A stretch of 64,000 nucleotides of DNA from JALHFZ01 sp963674625 (GCA_963674625.2 CAXXXO010000002.1:1-64000); one strand, 5' to 3'. Positions 18,165 through 26,734 are shown, numbered from the stretch's first letter. A program made the numbers and translations. The notes: generated from the sequence alone by a model not told the origin.

Positions 18165-18443
18165 CTAAAAATGGCGAATGCGGAAACCATCCTCCGATTT
18201 CTCCACGGGGCGGGCAACAGCGGTCACCCGGTCAACCCGCGCGGAGGACGGCCCTTTCCGGAGCCATTTCTCGAACAGTTCGAGCGATCTTTCCTCTCCC
18301 TGGGCCTGAACCTCGACGGAGCCTCCGGGGAGATTGCGGACGAATCCGCTCACGTCCATTTCCTGAGCTTTCCTCGCCGTCCAGTGGCGGAATCCCACCC
18401 CCTGAACTCTTCCCTCGATGAGAAAATGCCTCCGCAGAATCAC
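18165..18443 (-). CDS. acyP: Acylphosphatase
   Basis: 92 residues, the normal length. The catalytic pair is present: R19 in GRVQGVGFRHW and N37 in GFVRNLPGGSVEV. The enzyme hydrolyses carboxyl-phosphate bonds such as acetyl phosphate and 1,3-bisphosphoglycerate. The start overlaps the htpX stop by four bases (ATGA), so it is the last gene of a lemA-htpX-acyP unit. Confidence 0.93.
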   Translation of the reverse strand: MILRRHFLIEGRVQGVGFRHWTARKAQEMDVSGFVRNLPGGSVEVQAQGEERSLELFEKWLRKGPSSARVDRVTAVARPVEKSEDGFRIRHF

Positions 18444-19354
18444 TGGTATTGCCCGATGAGGGACTGGAGACGCTCAATTCTCGATTCGAGGGACGGATGG
18501 GTGCTGAAGAGGCTGTTCGCCCCTTTCTTCTTGCGGTTGAAGGGGTTCACGATGTAGAGATGCTGCATTCCCCGGTTGGCCGTCTCAAGCACGCTCTGGT
18601 CTGCCGTGAGCTTTTTCAGCGCCGAGATGAGCCCTGCTGGATTCCGTGTCAGTTCCACTGCAGAGGCGTCGGCGAGGTATTCCCTCTGCCGGCTGACGGC
18701 GAGCTGAATGAGGGTGGCCAGCAGGGGAGCGAGAATGGAAAGAAGAATGGCAAAGACGGCGAGAATCGCCTGCCCCTGTCCGCCGCCTGAACTTCGGCTT
18801 CTTCGGCGGCCGAAGAACATGCTTCGCCTCATGCCGTCCGCCAGGAGGACGATGGAGCCCACCATGACGGCCATGAGCATGGAAAAGCGGATATCGTAGT
18901 TCCGGACGTGGGACATCTCGTGGGCCATGACGGCCTGGAGCTCCTCGCGGTTCAGCTTTTCGAGCAGTCCCCGGGTAATGGCCACGCTCGCGTGCGCGGG
19001 GTCCCTTCCCGTGGCGAAGGCGTTCAGGGCCTCGTCCTCGATGATGTAGATTTTCGGCGGAGGTATTCCTCCGGCGATGGAGAGTTCTTCGATGACGTTC
19101 CAGAGCTGGGGAACCTCGTCATGGGTTACCTCATGAGCGCCGCTTGAGCTGAGAATCAGGGAGGCGCCGAATTTCCACGAGAGGAAGAAATAGATCGCGG
19201 CCACCCCGAGGGCGATAAGAAGTCCGCTGATCCAGTTCCCTCCCCACCAGTAGCTCGCTGAAGCTCCCAGGAGGCCCAGGAGTGCGGCCGTGAAGAAAAA
19301 GAGCAGCACCGACAGGCGCTTGTTGTGGTCTATGAGTCGATTAAAGTTCGCCAT
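18440..19354 (-). CDS. htpX: HtpX-type membrane zinc metalloprotease (M48)
   Basis: 304 residues. Two N-terminal membrane helices are followed by the zinc motif HEMSH in AVMAHEMSHVRNYD and the third ligand in REYLADASAVELTR; two more helices lie between. ATG 19354 (MANFNRLIDHNK) is chosen over an upstream start because HtpX homologues begin there. The protease degrades misfolded membrane proteins. It overlaps lemA by 14 bases, a common pairing. Confidence 0.93.
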   Translation of the reverse strand: MANFNRLIDHNKRLSVLLFFFTAALLGLLGASASYWWGGNWISGLLIALGVAAIYFFLSWKFGASLILSSSGAHEVTHDEVPQLWNVIEELSIAGGIPPPKIYIIEDEALNAFATGRDPAHASVAITRGLLEKLNREELQAVMAHEMSHVRNYDIRFSMLMAVMVGSIVLLADGMRRSMFFGRRRSRSSGGGQGQAILAVFAILLSILAPLLATLIQLAVSRQREYLADASAVELTRNPAGLISALKKLTADQSVLETANRGMQHLYIVNPFNRKKKGANSLFSTHPSLESRIERLQSLIGQYQ

Positions 19355-19919
19355 GGCCTTCACCGAAGGAAACGGGGACGGTCTCCCGTTCAGCCGCCTC
19401 ATCCACCGTCCACAGCGGCCGGGGCGCATAGCCGAGGCGGGAAGACAGCAGGTTGTTCGGGAAGACGGAGATGGCGATGTTGTACTCCCTCACGGTGTCG
19501 TTGTAGTACTGGCGGGCGAAGGCGATTTTGTTCTCCGTGGAGGCCAGTTCCTCCTGAAGGGCGAGAAAGTTCCTGTCCGCCTTCAGTTCGGGGTAGTTCT
19601 CCGACACGGCGAGAAGGGATTTCAGGGCTCCCGTGAGCTGGTTCTCGAGGGGGGCCGTCTCCTCGAGGGTGGAAGCGGAAAGAGATGCGCTCCTGAGGGC
19701 GGCGATCCGTTCGAAAAGACCGCGCTCGTGGGCCGCATAAGCCTTCACGGTCTCAACGAGGTTGGGGATGAGATCGTACCGGCGCTTGAGCTGGACGTCG
19801 ATCTGACTGAGGCCGTTCTCCACGTGGGCCTTCTTTTTTACAAGGGAGTTGTAGATGTAGACGAGGTAGAGCAGCACGGCGGCCGCGGCCGCCAGGAGAA
19901 ACCAGAGTAGATTGTCCAT
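19341..19919 (-). CDS. lemA: LemA family protein
   Basis: 192 residues. One N-terminal membrane helix (LLWFLLAAAAAVLLYLVYIYN) is followed by the helical LemA domain, with VENGLSQIDVQLKRRYDLIPNLV split by its usual motifs, and FNxxI-type AISVFPNNLL near the end. The role is unknown, but it is often paired with HtpX in envelope stress. The ribosome site GGAGGACAGCC precedes ATG 19919. It begins the lemA-htpX-acyP unit. Confidence 0.93.
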   Translation of the reverse strand: MDNLLWFLLAAAAAVLLYLVYIYNSLVKKKAHVENGLSQIDVQLKRRYDLIPNLVETVKAYAAHERGLFERIAALRSASLSASTLEETAPLENQLTGALKSLLAVSENYPELKADRNFLALQEELASTENKIAFARQYYNDTVREYNIAISVFPNNLLSSRLGYAPRPLWTVDEAAERETVPVSFGEGHGEL

Positions 19920-19961
19920 GGCTGTCCTCCTTCAGAAAATTGGCTTCACCGACATTATACC

Positions 19962-20777
19962 CTACAGATAGCGGGGAGCGGCAGCGCGGAAGAGATGGAG
20001 AAGCCGTATCGTCAGGGGTCCCGGAGTTCCTGTTCCAACGGTCAGATCTCCGATTTTTACCACCGGAGCCACTTCCTTCACGCTCCCCGTAACGAAGGCC
20101 TCCGAGAAAAAGGGCAGCTCTTCCAGCCGCGGACAGCGCAGTAAAGCACCTATTCCTTCCTTTCGGGCGAGATCGAGGACGATCTCCCGGGTGATCCCCC
20201 GCAGGACTCTCGAATCGGGAGCGGTCACGAGGACGCCGTCTCTCACGGCGAAGAAGCTGCTCGTGGCCGACTCGGTGATCTCTCCGCCCGGACAGTACAG
20301 GGGCTCGAAGGTATCCGGGCGCCGGCTGCTGAAGGGGACCATGTAGTTGATGCTCTTCACGAAGTGAAAATGACGCTCCTCCGGAAGGAGGGAGAGGGCG
20401 ACGCCCTTTGTATAGATTTCCTCCGGTATGGAGGCGAGGGGAGTGAAAAGAATAAGAAGACGGGGAAAAGGAAAGGTCCCGTCCTGTTCAACGTCCCCTC
20501 CGGTGATGAAGATCTTGGCGAGGCTGTCGCCAGAAATCCGGGAGACCCCTTCCCGAACGATGTCGCCTATTTCGTCCGAGGAGACGGGGAGGGTGATATG
20601 GCTCGCGGCGGCAGAGAAGAGGAGTCGCTCCAAGTGCCGGGAGAGGGCGAAGGGACGCCCGGAGTAGGTGCGGACAGTATCGAAGACGGCGATTCCCCGC
20701 TGGAAGGCGAGATCGGTGATCGGAATGGCGGCCGAATCGGCGGAGAGAAAGGACCCGTTGAAGTAGCACAGCGACAT
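19962..20777 (-). CDS. Class IV PLP-dependent aminotransferase (branched-chain / D-amino acid / ADC lyase type)
   Basis: 271 residues. ATG 20777 has GAGGTG nine bases upstream; a longer frame adds 25 residues without homology. Features are ITDLAFQRGIAVFDTVRTY, the PLP lysine in FVKSINYM, and GEITESATSSFFAV followed by VLRGITREIVLDLA, which binds the cofactor phosphate. The family includes BCAT (IlvE), D-alanine transaminase and aminodeoxychorismate lyase (PabC); sequence alone does not settle which. The short length favours a PabC- or DAT-like enzyme. Confidence 0.85.
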   Translation of the reverse strand: MSLCYFNGSFLSADSAAIPITDLAFQRGIAVFDTVRTYSGRPFALSRHLERLLFSAAASHITLPVSSDEIGDIVREGVSRISGDSLAKIFITGGDVEQDGTFPFPRLLILFTPLASIPEEIYTKGVALSLLPEERHFHFVKSINYMVPFSSRRPDTFEPLYCPGGEITESATSSFFAVRDGVLVTAPDSRVLRGITREIVLDLARKEGIGALLRCPRLEELPFFSEAFVTGSVKEVAPVVKIGDLTVGTGTPGPLTIRLLHLFRAAAPRYL

Positions 20778-20880
20778 TTTCAAAACACCTCGATTGCAGA
20801 ATGGAAAATATATTATCATTGTACTGCCGGAAGCGGTAAACTCGCACTGCAATTCCTCAGTTCAATGACCAATTGAAAGA

Positions 20881-20917
20881 AAAATAGAGGCTGCCTCCGG
20901 AGAGGCGGCCTCTATTT
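20881..20917 (-). terminator. Terminator of the tRNA pair
   Basis: AAATAGAGGC and GCCTCTATTT form a perfect stem, with extra GCC pairs inside. On the minus strand it is followed by TTTCTTT. It lies just after tRNA-Glu. Confidence 0.8.
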
Positions 20918-20949
20918 AAATCTGCCGTTCGGGATGAACGGGATATATT

Positions 20950-21025
20950 TGGTAGCCCCAACGGGATTCGAACCCGTGTTTTAACCTTGAGAGGGTTACG
21001 ACCTAGGCCACTAGTCGATGGGGCC
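20950..21025 (-). tRNA. tRNA-Glu (anticodon CTC)
   Basis: 76 bases with CCA encoded. The acceptor pairs GGCCCCA with TGGGGCT, the anticodon stem TAACC/GGTTA surrounds the loop CTCTCAA (anticodon CTC, codon GAG), and the T arm is ACGGG-TTCGAAT-CCCGT. It is transcribed together with tRNA-Gln, ten bases upstream. Confidence 0.95.
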
Positions 21026-21035
21026 GCTAACTTTC

Positions 21036-21109
21036 TGGCTGGGGAACCAGGATTCGAACCTAGATTACCTGATCCAGAGTCAGGTGTCCTGCCATTGGAC
21101 GATTCCCCA
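21036..21109 (-). tRNA. tRNA-Gln (anticodon CTG)
   Basis: 74 bases with CCA encoded. U1-A72 in the acceptor (TGGGGAA/TTCCCCA) is typical of bacterial tRNA-Gln. The anticodon stem CCTGA/TCAGG holds the loop CTCTGGA (anticodon CTG, codon CAG). Confidence 0.95.
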
Positions 21110-21141
21110 ATCGGCATCAATCTTATCGGTTGTGCGGGAGT

Positions 21142-21169
21142 ATGTTACCACAAATAGCGGGTTTGACAA
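21142..21169 (-). promoter_or_regulatory. Promoter of the tRNA-Gln/tRNA-Glu unit
   Basis: On the minus strand, TTGTCA (21164-21169) and TAACAT (21142-21147) are 16 bases apart, about 33 bases ahead of the tRNA-Gln 5' end. Confidence 0.65.
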
Positions 21170-21410
21170 GGGGTGCGAAGTTATTTTACGAAATTTTAAA
21201 AGAGAAAAAATTTAGTCTTTGAATGGATTTTTAGGCACTTGTTTACCCACACTCCACTTTGTTAAGAGTAAATCAGATTTTCAAGATTCATAGAAGAACG
21301 CTCCGGAAATACAAGCTGTTTAACTATTAAACCGGAAACAAAATTTCAACAGTTTTGAGAATTGATAAAGTTCTCTTCCTGATTGTGGGTAACATAGAGA
21401 ATGTTCACTC

Positions 21411-21441
21411 TTGTCCAAGATGAGTTTTTGAGAAAATTAAA
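21411..21441. repeat. Solo IS-end-like sequence related to the IS4-type element at 28.6 kb
   Basis: Thirty-one bases starting TTGTCCAAGATGAG match the left end of the IS4-type element at 28645 at 27 of 31 positions by eye. No transposase lies beside it. The rest of 21170-21483 is AT-rich and holds no gene I can support. It is likely a remnant left by an excision or a deletion. Confidence 0.5.
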
Positions 21442-21483
21442 AAGCGCTAAAGGACTTGGAGATACGATAAGGGAGGTCACGCT

Positions 21484-21867
21484 TTAGAGGGTGGCGAATC
21501 GCTCCTCCTCGAAGTTGTCAGCCTGGAACTTCATGGTGCAGACGAAGGTTCCCGCCATGAAAATTTTTTCCGCAAAGAGGAGAAACGGACTTGCCATCGA
21601 GGCAAAGAGCAGGGCTCCGACAACGGGTATCCCGCAGGACACCGTCAGACTGAGTCCTGCGGAGAGACGAAGCACATAGGCCATGTGAAAACAGCCTGTC
21701 AAAAGCAGCCATCCCTTCCATCGCGCCACGGACATGCCTGCGCTTGCGGAGAACCTGCGCACCGTGATGGGGTGTGCAGAAACGATGGAGGGAGACGGCA
21801 TTTTACTCCAGGGCGACCAGATCGCAAGGACAGACGAATGGTTTGCCGCCCGAAAAGTGAAGGTCAC
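21484..21867 (-). CDS. Uncharacterised small protein with hydrophobic C-terminal half (doubtful)
   Basis: 127 codons from a GTG at 21867, or less from an internal ATG near 21735. The second half is hydrophobic (GWLLLTGCFHMAYVLRL, then PVVGALLFASMASPFLLFAEKIFMAG), suggesting two or three membrane helices, and codon third positions are GC-rich as in neighbouring genes. It follows the zinc-ribbon gene by 34 bases on the same strand. The first half overlaps an equally protein-like frame on the plus strand (from 21734, MPALAENLRTVMG to KVTRAY), so the true coding strand there is unclear. No family is recognised. Confidence 0.35.
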   Translation of the reverse strand: MTFTFRAANHSSVLAIWSPWSKMPSPSIVSAHPITVRRFSASAGMSVARWKGWLLLTGCFHMAYVLRLSAGLSLTVSCGIPVVGALLFASMASPFLLFAEKIFMAGTFVCTMKFQADNFEEERFATL

Positions 21868-21901
21868 CAGAGCATACTGACGTCTCCCCGGAACGGGAAC
21901 T

Positions 21902-22297
21902 CTATGCCCCTTCCTCCTGCTGAGCGGCGAGAAGTGCCTGTACAGAGATCGCGGAAATTCCGTGGTCCGTGCTGTTCGCCTTCTGGCCGCTCTCGGTCAG
22001 CTCCTTGAGCAGCTTGTCTGCAGCAGACTCAACCACCGTGCCGCACTTGCCGCAGATGCTGGCTCCCGATGCGAGGGTGGCTCCACAGTTGCTGCATGTG
22101 CCGCTGCTTTCGGTAGAAGCCTCGCCCGTACCTGACGACGCAGGGGCCCCGGACGCTTTCGACTCCTGAGTTGTTCCGGACGAAGAAGAGGCCGCCGCCT
22201 TTTCCTGTCCCTTCGACGTTTCGTTCTTTTCATCCGAATTGATTCGCACGCTGTATTGTGGAATCCTCTGCGCCGCCCCCTGTATCTCCATTGACAT
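21902..22297 (-). CDS. Small zinc-ribbon protein
   Basis: 131 residues. ATG 22297 follows GGGAGGTG. A low-complexity Ser/Ala/Gly-rich middle (about residues 30-70) leads to a double CxxC zinc ribbon, CSNCGATLASGASICGKCG, and a short helical tail. No signal peptide is seen. The function is unknown; such ribbons often bind a protein or nucleic acid partner. It lies 27 bases after the 22325 gene on the same strand, probably in one unit. Confidence 0.65.
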   Translation of the reverse strand: MSMEIQGAAQRIPQYSVRINSDEKNETSKGQEKAAASSSSGTTQESKASGAPASSGTGEASTESSGTCSNCGATLASGASICGKCGTVVESAADKLLKELTESGQKANSTDHGISAISVQALLAAQQEEGA

Positions 22298-22324
22298 TCC
22301 GCACACCTCCCGTACCGTCGCCCG

Positions 22325-22819
22325 CTAGACCGCGAGCGCTCGGTCGACTTGGCTTTCGAGATTTTCCATTAGTTCCAGCATCAGAGCGGAGGGTTCCTGT
22401 CGCTCTGACAACTCCGGCATCTTCCTGGCGTTTTTCGGGCCATAGGTCCCGTCCGAAGCAACCGAAAAACCGTCCTTTCCCTCGGGTGGCTTAGGCTGCA
22501 GAACGGAGAGATCTCCGGTACCGGCAGCTTCCTCCAGATTGTCGGCGAGCCGGTTGAGCATTTTTGCCTCCGTTCCCGTAGCAGATGCCGCCTTTTCGCG
22601 AGCCTCGCTCGCCATCTCCGTCAATGTTTCGGAGAACGCATCCGGATCCTTTACCTGAAGCTGCTCCAGCTTGTTCAAAAATTGTGCGAAAGGCGATATG
22701 CCCGCTTTGTCCTGCATTTTGCCGACGGACAATTCCTCTTGCTGAGTTGTCCGGGATGCGATGCTCTGGAGCTGCAGTGAATCCGAAGCCTGTAACGTTG
22801 ACATTTCCGAAATACGCAT
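22325..22819 (-). CDS. Uncharacterised small helical protein near the CpxRA-like pair
   Basis: 164 residues. ATG 22819 follows AAAGGGGA. A Ser/Gln-rich start is followed by a conserved-looking core: FAQFLNKLEQLQVKDPDAF, then TEMASEAREKAASATGTEAKMLNRLADNLEEAA and DLSVLQPKPP. I have seen this layout (a short helical core, then LxxLxP) in small proteobacterial proteins of unknown role. It is transcribed away from the response regulator gene, sharing a 238-base divergent region, so it may be a target of that system. Confidence 0.65.
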   Translation of the reverse strand: MRISEMSTLQASDSLQLQSIASRTTQQEELSVGKMQDKAGISPFAQFLNKLEQLQVKDPDAFSETLTEMASEAREKAASATGTEAKMLNRLADNLEEAAGTGDLSVLQPKPPEGKDGFSVASDGTYGPKNARKMPELSERQEPSALMLELMENLESQVDRALAV

Positions 22820-23057
22820 GCACTTTTTCCCCTTTCATGAAAAGATAGGTCAGACCGAACTCGTGCCGGCACCTTCCCTCCTTTCCGCATACAACACTGC
22901 GTCTCTTGTTTGTTTTCGGTGAAGAGCGGAAAAGAGATCGTCAAGAAATACGCTTATATAACGAAGAAGTGCAAAGAAAAATAAAGATGTTTTCTCTCTG
23001 CCGTTGCCGTTGCTATACTTTGAAGAGCGTTTGGGCGCAGAGAGAGGGAGAAAAACA
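22820..23057. promoter_or_regulatory. Divergent promoter region between the small-protein genes and the two-component genes
   Basis: 238 bases separate the oppositely directed genes. It should hold both promoters and any binding site of the response regulator. I could not pick a direct repeat with confidence. Confidence 0.35.
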
Positions 23058-23774
23058 ATGGGGCACATTTTGTTGATCGACGACGACGTGGAATTGTGCG
23101 AACTGCTGGCAACATTCTTTTCCGGAGAGGGCTTTGAATTTAACGCTGTTCACGACGGCCCTGCCGGGATATCGGAAGCTCTTTCAGGCAGCTACAGCGT
23201 CGTGATTCTGGATGTTATGCTGCCGGGATGCAGCGGCTTCGACGCGCTGCGCGAGATCCGGGCAAAAAGCCGCATTCCTGTTCTTATGCTTACTGCCAGG
23301 GGAGAGCATGTCGACCGGATCGTGGGCCTGGAAATGGGAGCGGACGATTACGTGTCGAAACCCTTCAACACCAGGGAGCTGGCAGCGCGGGTCCGGGCCG
23401 TCCTTCGCCGCACCGGGACAGCAAGCGACGACGAATGTTCCGAGGAGATCGGTGATCTCTCGATGAACAGTAAGTCGCGTTCCGTTTTGGTTGAAGGACG
23501 AACGGTCGAGCTGACAGGGACCGAATTCCGCTTGCTGGAGCTTCTGATGCTCTCTGCAGGGCATATCGTCTCGCTCGACAGGATATCTCGGGAGGTCCTC
23601 GGACGCCGCCACTCCGCCTTTGACCGGAGCATCGGTGTGCACGTCAGTAATCTCCGGCGCAAGATCGGCCCCTATGGGGACGGCACGGAACGAATCCGAA
23701 ACATCCGGGGCGAAGGATATATCCTCGTCTTTCCCGACCGCCCAGGCTGCGGAAAGGAGAGGAGCGCGCCATGA
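23058..23774 (+). CDS. OmpR/PhoB-family response regulator, CpxR-like
   Basis: 238 residues. ATG 23058 lies after GAGAGGGAG. The receiver domain has D8-D10 and the phospho-acceptor D52 in VVILDVMLPG, the LTARG threonine and the KPFN lysine. A winged-helix DNA-binding domain follows (TGTEFRLLELLM, RSIGVHVSNLRRKIG, RNIRGEGYIL). CpxR-type regulators respond to envelope stress. It overlaps the kinase gene by four bases. Confidence 0.92.
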   Translation: MGHILLIDDDVELCELLATFFSGEGFEFNAVHDGPAGISEALSGSYSVVILDVMLPGCSGFDALREIRAKSRIPVLMLTARGEHVDRIVGLEMGADDYVSKPFNTRELAARVRAVLRRTGTASDDECSEEIGDLSMNSKSRSVLVEGRTVELTGTEFRLLELLMLSAGHIVSLDRISREVLGRRHSAFDRSIGVHVSNLRRKIGPYGDGTERIRNIRGEGYILVFPDRPGCGKERSAP

Positions 23775-25078
23775 AACGTTTCTCGCTCTTCTGGAAGGTT
23801 TACCTGGGCTTCCTTCTCGCACTCTTTCTTTCGCTCGTGGCAAACGAGACCTTTTTTGCTATCGAAAAATCCCGCCATACCTTCAAGCCTCCTGAAGAAC
23901 TTCAGCGTCTGCTGACGTGGTCAGCGAACACTCTGGCAGGAAACCTCCGTGATCTTCTCGAACAGGGAAGAGAGTCTGCTGTCCCTGCACTTCTGGCTCA
24001 GGAGAAGGGGACAAGCGGCGCCGATTTTTCCCTTCTTCCCCCCGGCGAAAACAGAACCGCAAACGCTCCCATTCCACCAGGCGTTGTCGCAGTCACGGTC
24101 CCCGTTGTTACGTCCAGAGGGATGTACATGCTTTCGGCAAAGCTCTCTCTCTTCCGGGGCAGCCCTCCCTTCCCTCCGCGCCACTGGTGGATGTTCCTGA
24201 TCCCCATGGGAATCGGGGCGCTTCTCTGCCTGATCCTTGTCCGGCATATTGTTGTCCCGATTCTCTCGCTGCGGGAGGCAGCCGGCAGGCTCGGCAGGGG
24301 AGACCTGGCTGCAAGGGCAGGTGAATCAGTCACGGCCCGCGGCGACCATATAGCCGATCTCGGGAGAGCCTTCAACGGTATGGCAGAGAGAATCCAGGAA
24401 CTTCTGACCTCACAGCGGCGGCTGATGGGAGACATCTCCCACGAACTTCGCTCTCCCCTCCAGCGTCTTGACGTGGCGCTGACCCTCGCGCGCAGGGGAT
24501 GCACCTCCGAGGCGGCGGAATTTCTGGACCGCGCCGGACGTGATGCCGAAAGGATGAACGAAATGATCGGCCAAATCCTTGCGCTTTCCCAGGCAGAGCT
24601 GTATCCGCGCGAGATGCCCGCTGCCCCGGTCGCTATTGGCTCGTTGCTCGAGGAAATCACGGAGGATGCCCGCTTCGAGGGAGTGAACGGGGGGAAGAGG
24701 GTTACGGTGTCGATTACGCCCGGCGATATGGAGATTCACGGAGAAGCTCAATTGCTTCGTCGGGCTGTAGAGAACGTCATCAGAAACGCGCTGTGGGTTA
24801 CACCTCCCGGCGGAACGGTAGAAATTTGCGCAGAACGAAGAGATGGCGAGGTTGTCATCTCAGTTCACGATCAGGGACCCGGAATTCCCGAGAAGGAACT
24901 GGACCGGATCTTTCATCCCTTCTACCGTCTGGACGCCTCCAGAGACCGAAAAAGCGGCGGCACGGGGCTCGGGCTCGCCATTGCCGAACGGGCAATCCGC
25001 TGCCATGGCGGAACGATAATCGCGCGCAATGCACAGGACAGTGGACTCATCGTCGAAATCGTGCTGCCGCTGAAATAG
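23771..25078 (+). CDS. Sensor histidine kinase, CpxA-like
   Basis: 435 residues. Membrane helix 1 (about 8-28), a periplasmic sensor region of about 110 residues, and membrane helix 2 (about 137-160) are followed by HAMP, HisKA with H224 in GDISHELRSPLQRLD, and HATPase_c with an N box (ENVIRNALW), DQGPGIP and GGTGLGLAIAE. This is the CpxA layout. It phosphorylates the response regulator encoded just upstream. The start ATG overlaps that gene's stop. Confidence 0.92.
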   Translation: MKRFSLFWKVYLGFLLALFLSLVANETFFAIEKSRHTFKPPEELQRLLTWSANTLAGNLRDLLEQGRESAVPALLAQEKGTSGADFSLLPPGENRTANAPIPPGVVAVTVPVVTSRGMYMLSAKLSLFRGSPPFPPRHWWMFLIPMGIGALLCLILVRHIVVPILSLREAAGRLGRGDLAARAGESVTARGDHIADLGRAFNGMAERIQELLTSQRRLMGDISHELRSPLQRLDVALTLARRGCTSEAAEFLDRAGRDAERMNEMIGQILALSQAELYPREMPAAPVAIGSLLEEITEDARFEGVNGGKRVTVSITPGDMEIHGEAQLLRRAVENVIRNALWVTPPGGTVEICAERRDGEVVISVHDQGPGIPEKELDRIFHPFYRLDASRDRKSGGTGLGLAIAERAIRCHGGTIIARNAQDSGLIVEIVLPLK

Positions 25079-25087
25079 TCTCCGGAA

Positions 25088-25118
25088 ATTCATCGGGACA
25101 ACGAAAAAACCGATGAAT
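25088..25118 (+). terminator. Hairpin after the kinase gene
   Basis: ATTCATCGG and CCGATGAAT form a nine-pair stem around a 13-base loop. No T run follows, so termination would be weak or factor-dependent. Confidence 0.4.
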
Positions 25119-25295
25119 ATGGAATTGCCTTTCAGAGGAAATCATTCATAATTGATTTGACGATATTTGATTTTCATGGGCAATCACTCTTGTCCGGAAG
25201 AAGACTCTGAGAAGTGGCCTTCCCCGGATTTGACGGAGACAGATTCAGAAGGGCAGAGTGCCGCCGAAGATCTTATTTTATGATGAAGGTGTGAA

Positions 25296-25538
25296 ATGGA
25301 GCAGAAAAAAATAAACCAGAAAGAAATCAATCAGGCTGAATGGAGCAACCCCGACAACTGGTCGGTCGGCTTCTACTTCAGCAAAAAAGACAGCCGGACC
25401 TGGGTTCCGAAATCCATCCCGTGGATGGGTTGGACGGTAAACATCGGATGCCGGGCTGGCGCATTCTGGATGATTGGTTTTCTTGTCGGGCTGCCTCTGC
25501 TGATCGTCCTTTTAATGAGTATTACCTGCGGACAATAG
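25296..25538 (+). CDS. DUF5808 domain protein
   Basis: 80 residues. The DUF5808 core is visible: NPDNWSVGFYFSKKDSRTW, then VPKSIPWMGWTVNIG. A C-terminal membrane helix follows (about residues 57-76). The function is unknown. A start at 25296 gives a run of Lys, Gln and Asn before the domain. It stands alone between the kinase gene and the AT-rich island. Confidence 0.7.
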   Translation: MEQKKINQKEINQAEWSNPDNWSVGFYFSKKDSRTWVPKSIPWMGWTVNIGCRAGAFWMIGFLVGLPLLIVLLMSITCGQ

Positions 25539-25647
25539 ACAAGGGTTTCGGAAAGCTGGCCGGGGGAATTTCGGGCAAGCCCTTTTGCTCCGTGCTGTTG
25601 TGCCCAATCGAGCTGATAAAATTTGGTTGTTTCATGGAAAGATAGCG

Positions 25648-26027
25648 ATGGAAGAACCTATGTCACTTGATCCGCAGCTGATTGGAAATTCAGGTCCTTT
25701 TTTCTCCTGTTACCATCTCTCGCTCTTGGGTTGGAACGTTTTGCCTGCGGTGAGAAACGCTCGTGGCGTAGATATCATAGCCAACAGTCAGGATGCCCAA
25801 ATTAAACTTGCCATTCTTAGTAAACGCGCTCCTGTAACGCTTGGTACGTCTCTTGAGAAAATAAAGGGCGATTTCTGGATCATCGTAAACAAGATCACAT
25901 CTACCTCTTCCGCTTTCATTCTGATCCCAAAGAAAGTGAAAGATCTTGGCCATCGGGGAGAGAGGATAGCCGTATTTCTTTTTGGCTTCAGCCCAGCAGG
26001 TACGAACAAGACCGTTTTAGAGATTAA
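25648..26027 (+). pseudogene. Short nuclease-like (PDDEXK-type) protein, one frameshift near 25963
   Basis: ATG 25648 follows GGAAAGA. The reading GNSGPFFSCYHLSLLGWNV, RNARGVDIIANSQD and LSKRAPVTLGTSLEKIKGD matches a family of small restriction-endonuclease-like proteins of unknown role; VDII and the later K are in the expected places. Near 25963 the frame changes by one lost base, after which the other frame gives DSRISFWLQPSRYEQD and a stop at 26025-26027, the expected end. The region is more AT-rich than the genes to its left. It may be a moved-in defence or mobile remnant. Confidence 0.55.
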
Positions 26028-26047
26028 ATCAGAGATTCCCTCAGCAA

Positions 26048-26734
26048 TCAACACTTATTCAAATTATTCTTTATTCCGTAGCTCAAAAGTTTTTCGAGGA
26101 AGAGAGTCAAAGAAGCTTTTTTCTGGATCGTCATTAGCTCAAAAACCATTTCCTCATCGCGATTTTCAATTGCTTCTACAATCTGCTCATGCTCTTTATT
26201 GGATATTAGACCTCTGCCATGCTCAACATGGAAAACCGCCTGTGCCCGAATGGAGGCTTTTAGAAGATCCTCGACCATGGTAATCATCACCTTATTGGGA
26301 CAATTATGATAAATGCGAGAGTGAAATTTCCTGTTAATCGTGCTCATACTCATATAATCACCCGCTTCGGAGCAGGAAAACATCAAAGCAACAAGTCTTT
26401 TTAATTCTTTTATATCATCCTCACTTACAAAAGGTGTTGCCATTTTAGAACATTCTGGTTCAAGAATAATTCGCATCTCTAAAATGTCTTTTAGATCATC
26501 GAAGGAAACCTCAGATACAACGGCCCTATTATTAGGCTTCATGTCAACAAAACCCTCTGCCGTGAGCTTAAAAATAGCATCACGCACAGGGATTTCGCTA
26601 ACAGCAAGTTTTTTCGCAATTTTTGAGATAACCAATCTTTCTCCGGGCAATAGCTGACCATCCATTATTGCCGATTTTAGAAAAGCAAAAACATAATCAC
26701 TTTTCGATTGGTAGCAAATCGTCTCTCTTGCCAT
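26048..26734 (-). CDS. GntR-family regulator (FCD domain) of the catabolic island
   Basis: 228 residues. The winged helix is at the N terminus (GERLVISKIAKKLAVSEIPVRDAIFKL) and the FCD domain follows, with metal-site-like residues in RKFHSRIYHNCPN and EHEQIVEAI. AT-rich codons differ from those of the first GntR gene, so the gene came with the island. It is divergent from the homocitrate-synthase-like gene at 27387, with 652 bases between. A palindrome overlapping that gene's -10 box is its likely target. Confidence 0.85.
   Translation of the reverse strand: MARETICYQSKSDYVFAFLKSAIMDGQLLPGERLVISKIAKKLAVSEIPVRDAIFKLTAEGFVDMKPNNRAVVSEVSFDDLKDILEMRIILEPECSKMATPFVSEDDIKELKRLVALMFSCSEAGDYMSMSTINRKFHSRIYHNCPNKVMITMVEDLLKASIRAQAVFHVEHGRGLISNKEHEQIVEAIENRDEEMVFELMTIQKKASLTLFLEKLLSYGIKNNLNKC

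Noticed and set aside
20857..21120. 87-codon minus-strand open frame over the tRNA pair
   Set aside because: The translation is the usual artefact of reading through tRNA-Gln and tRNA-Glu.
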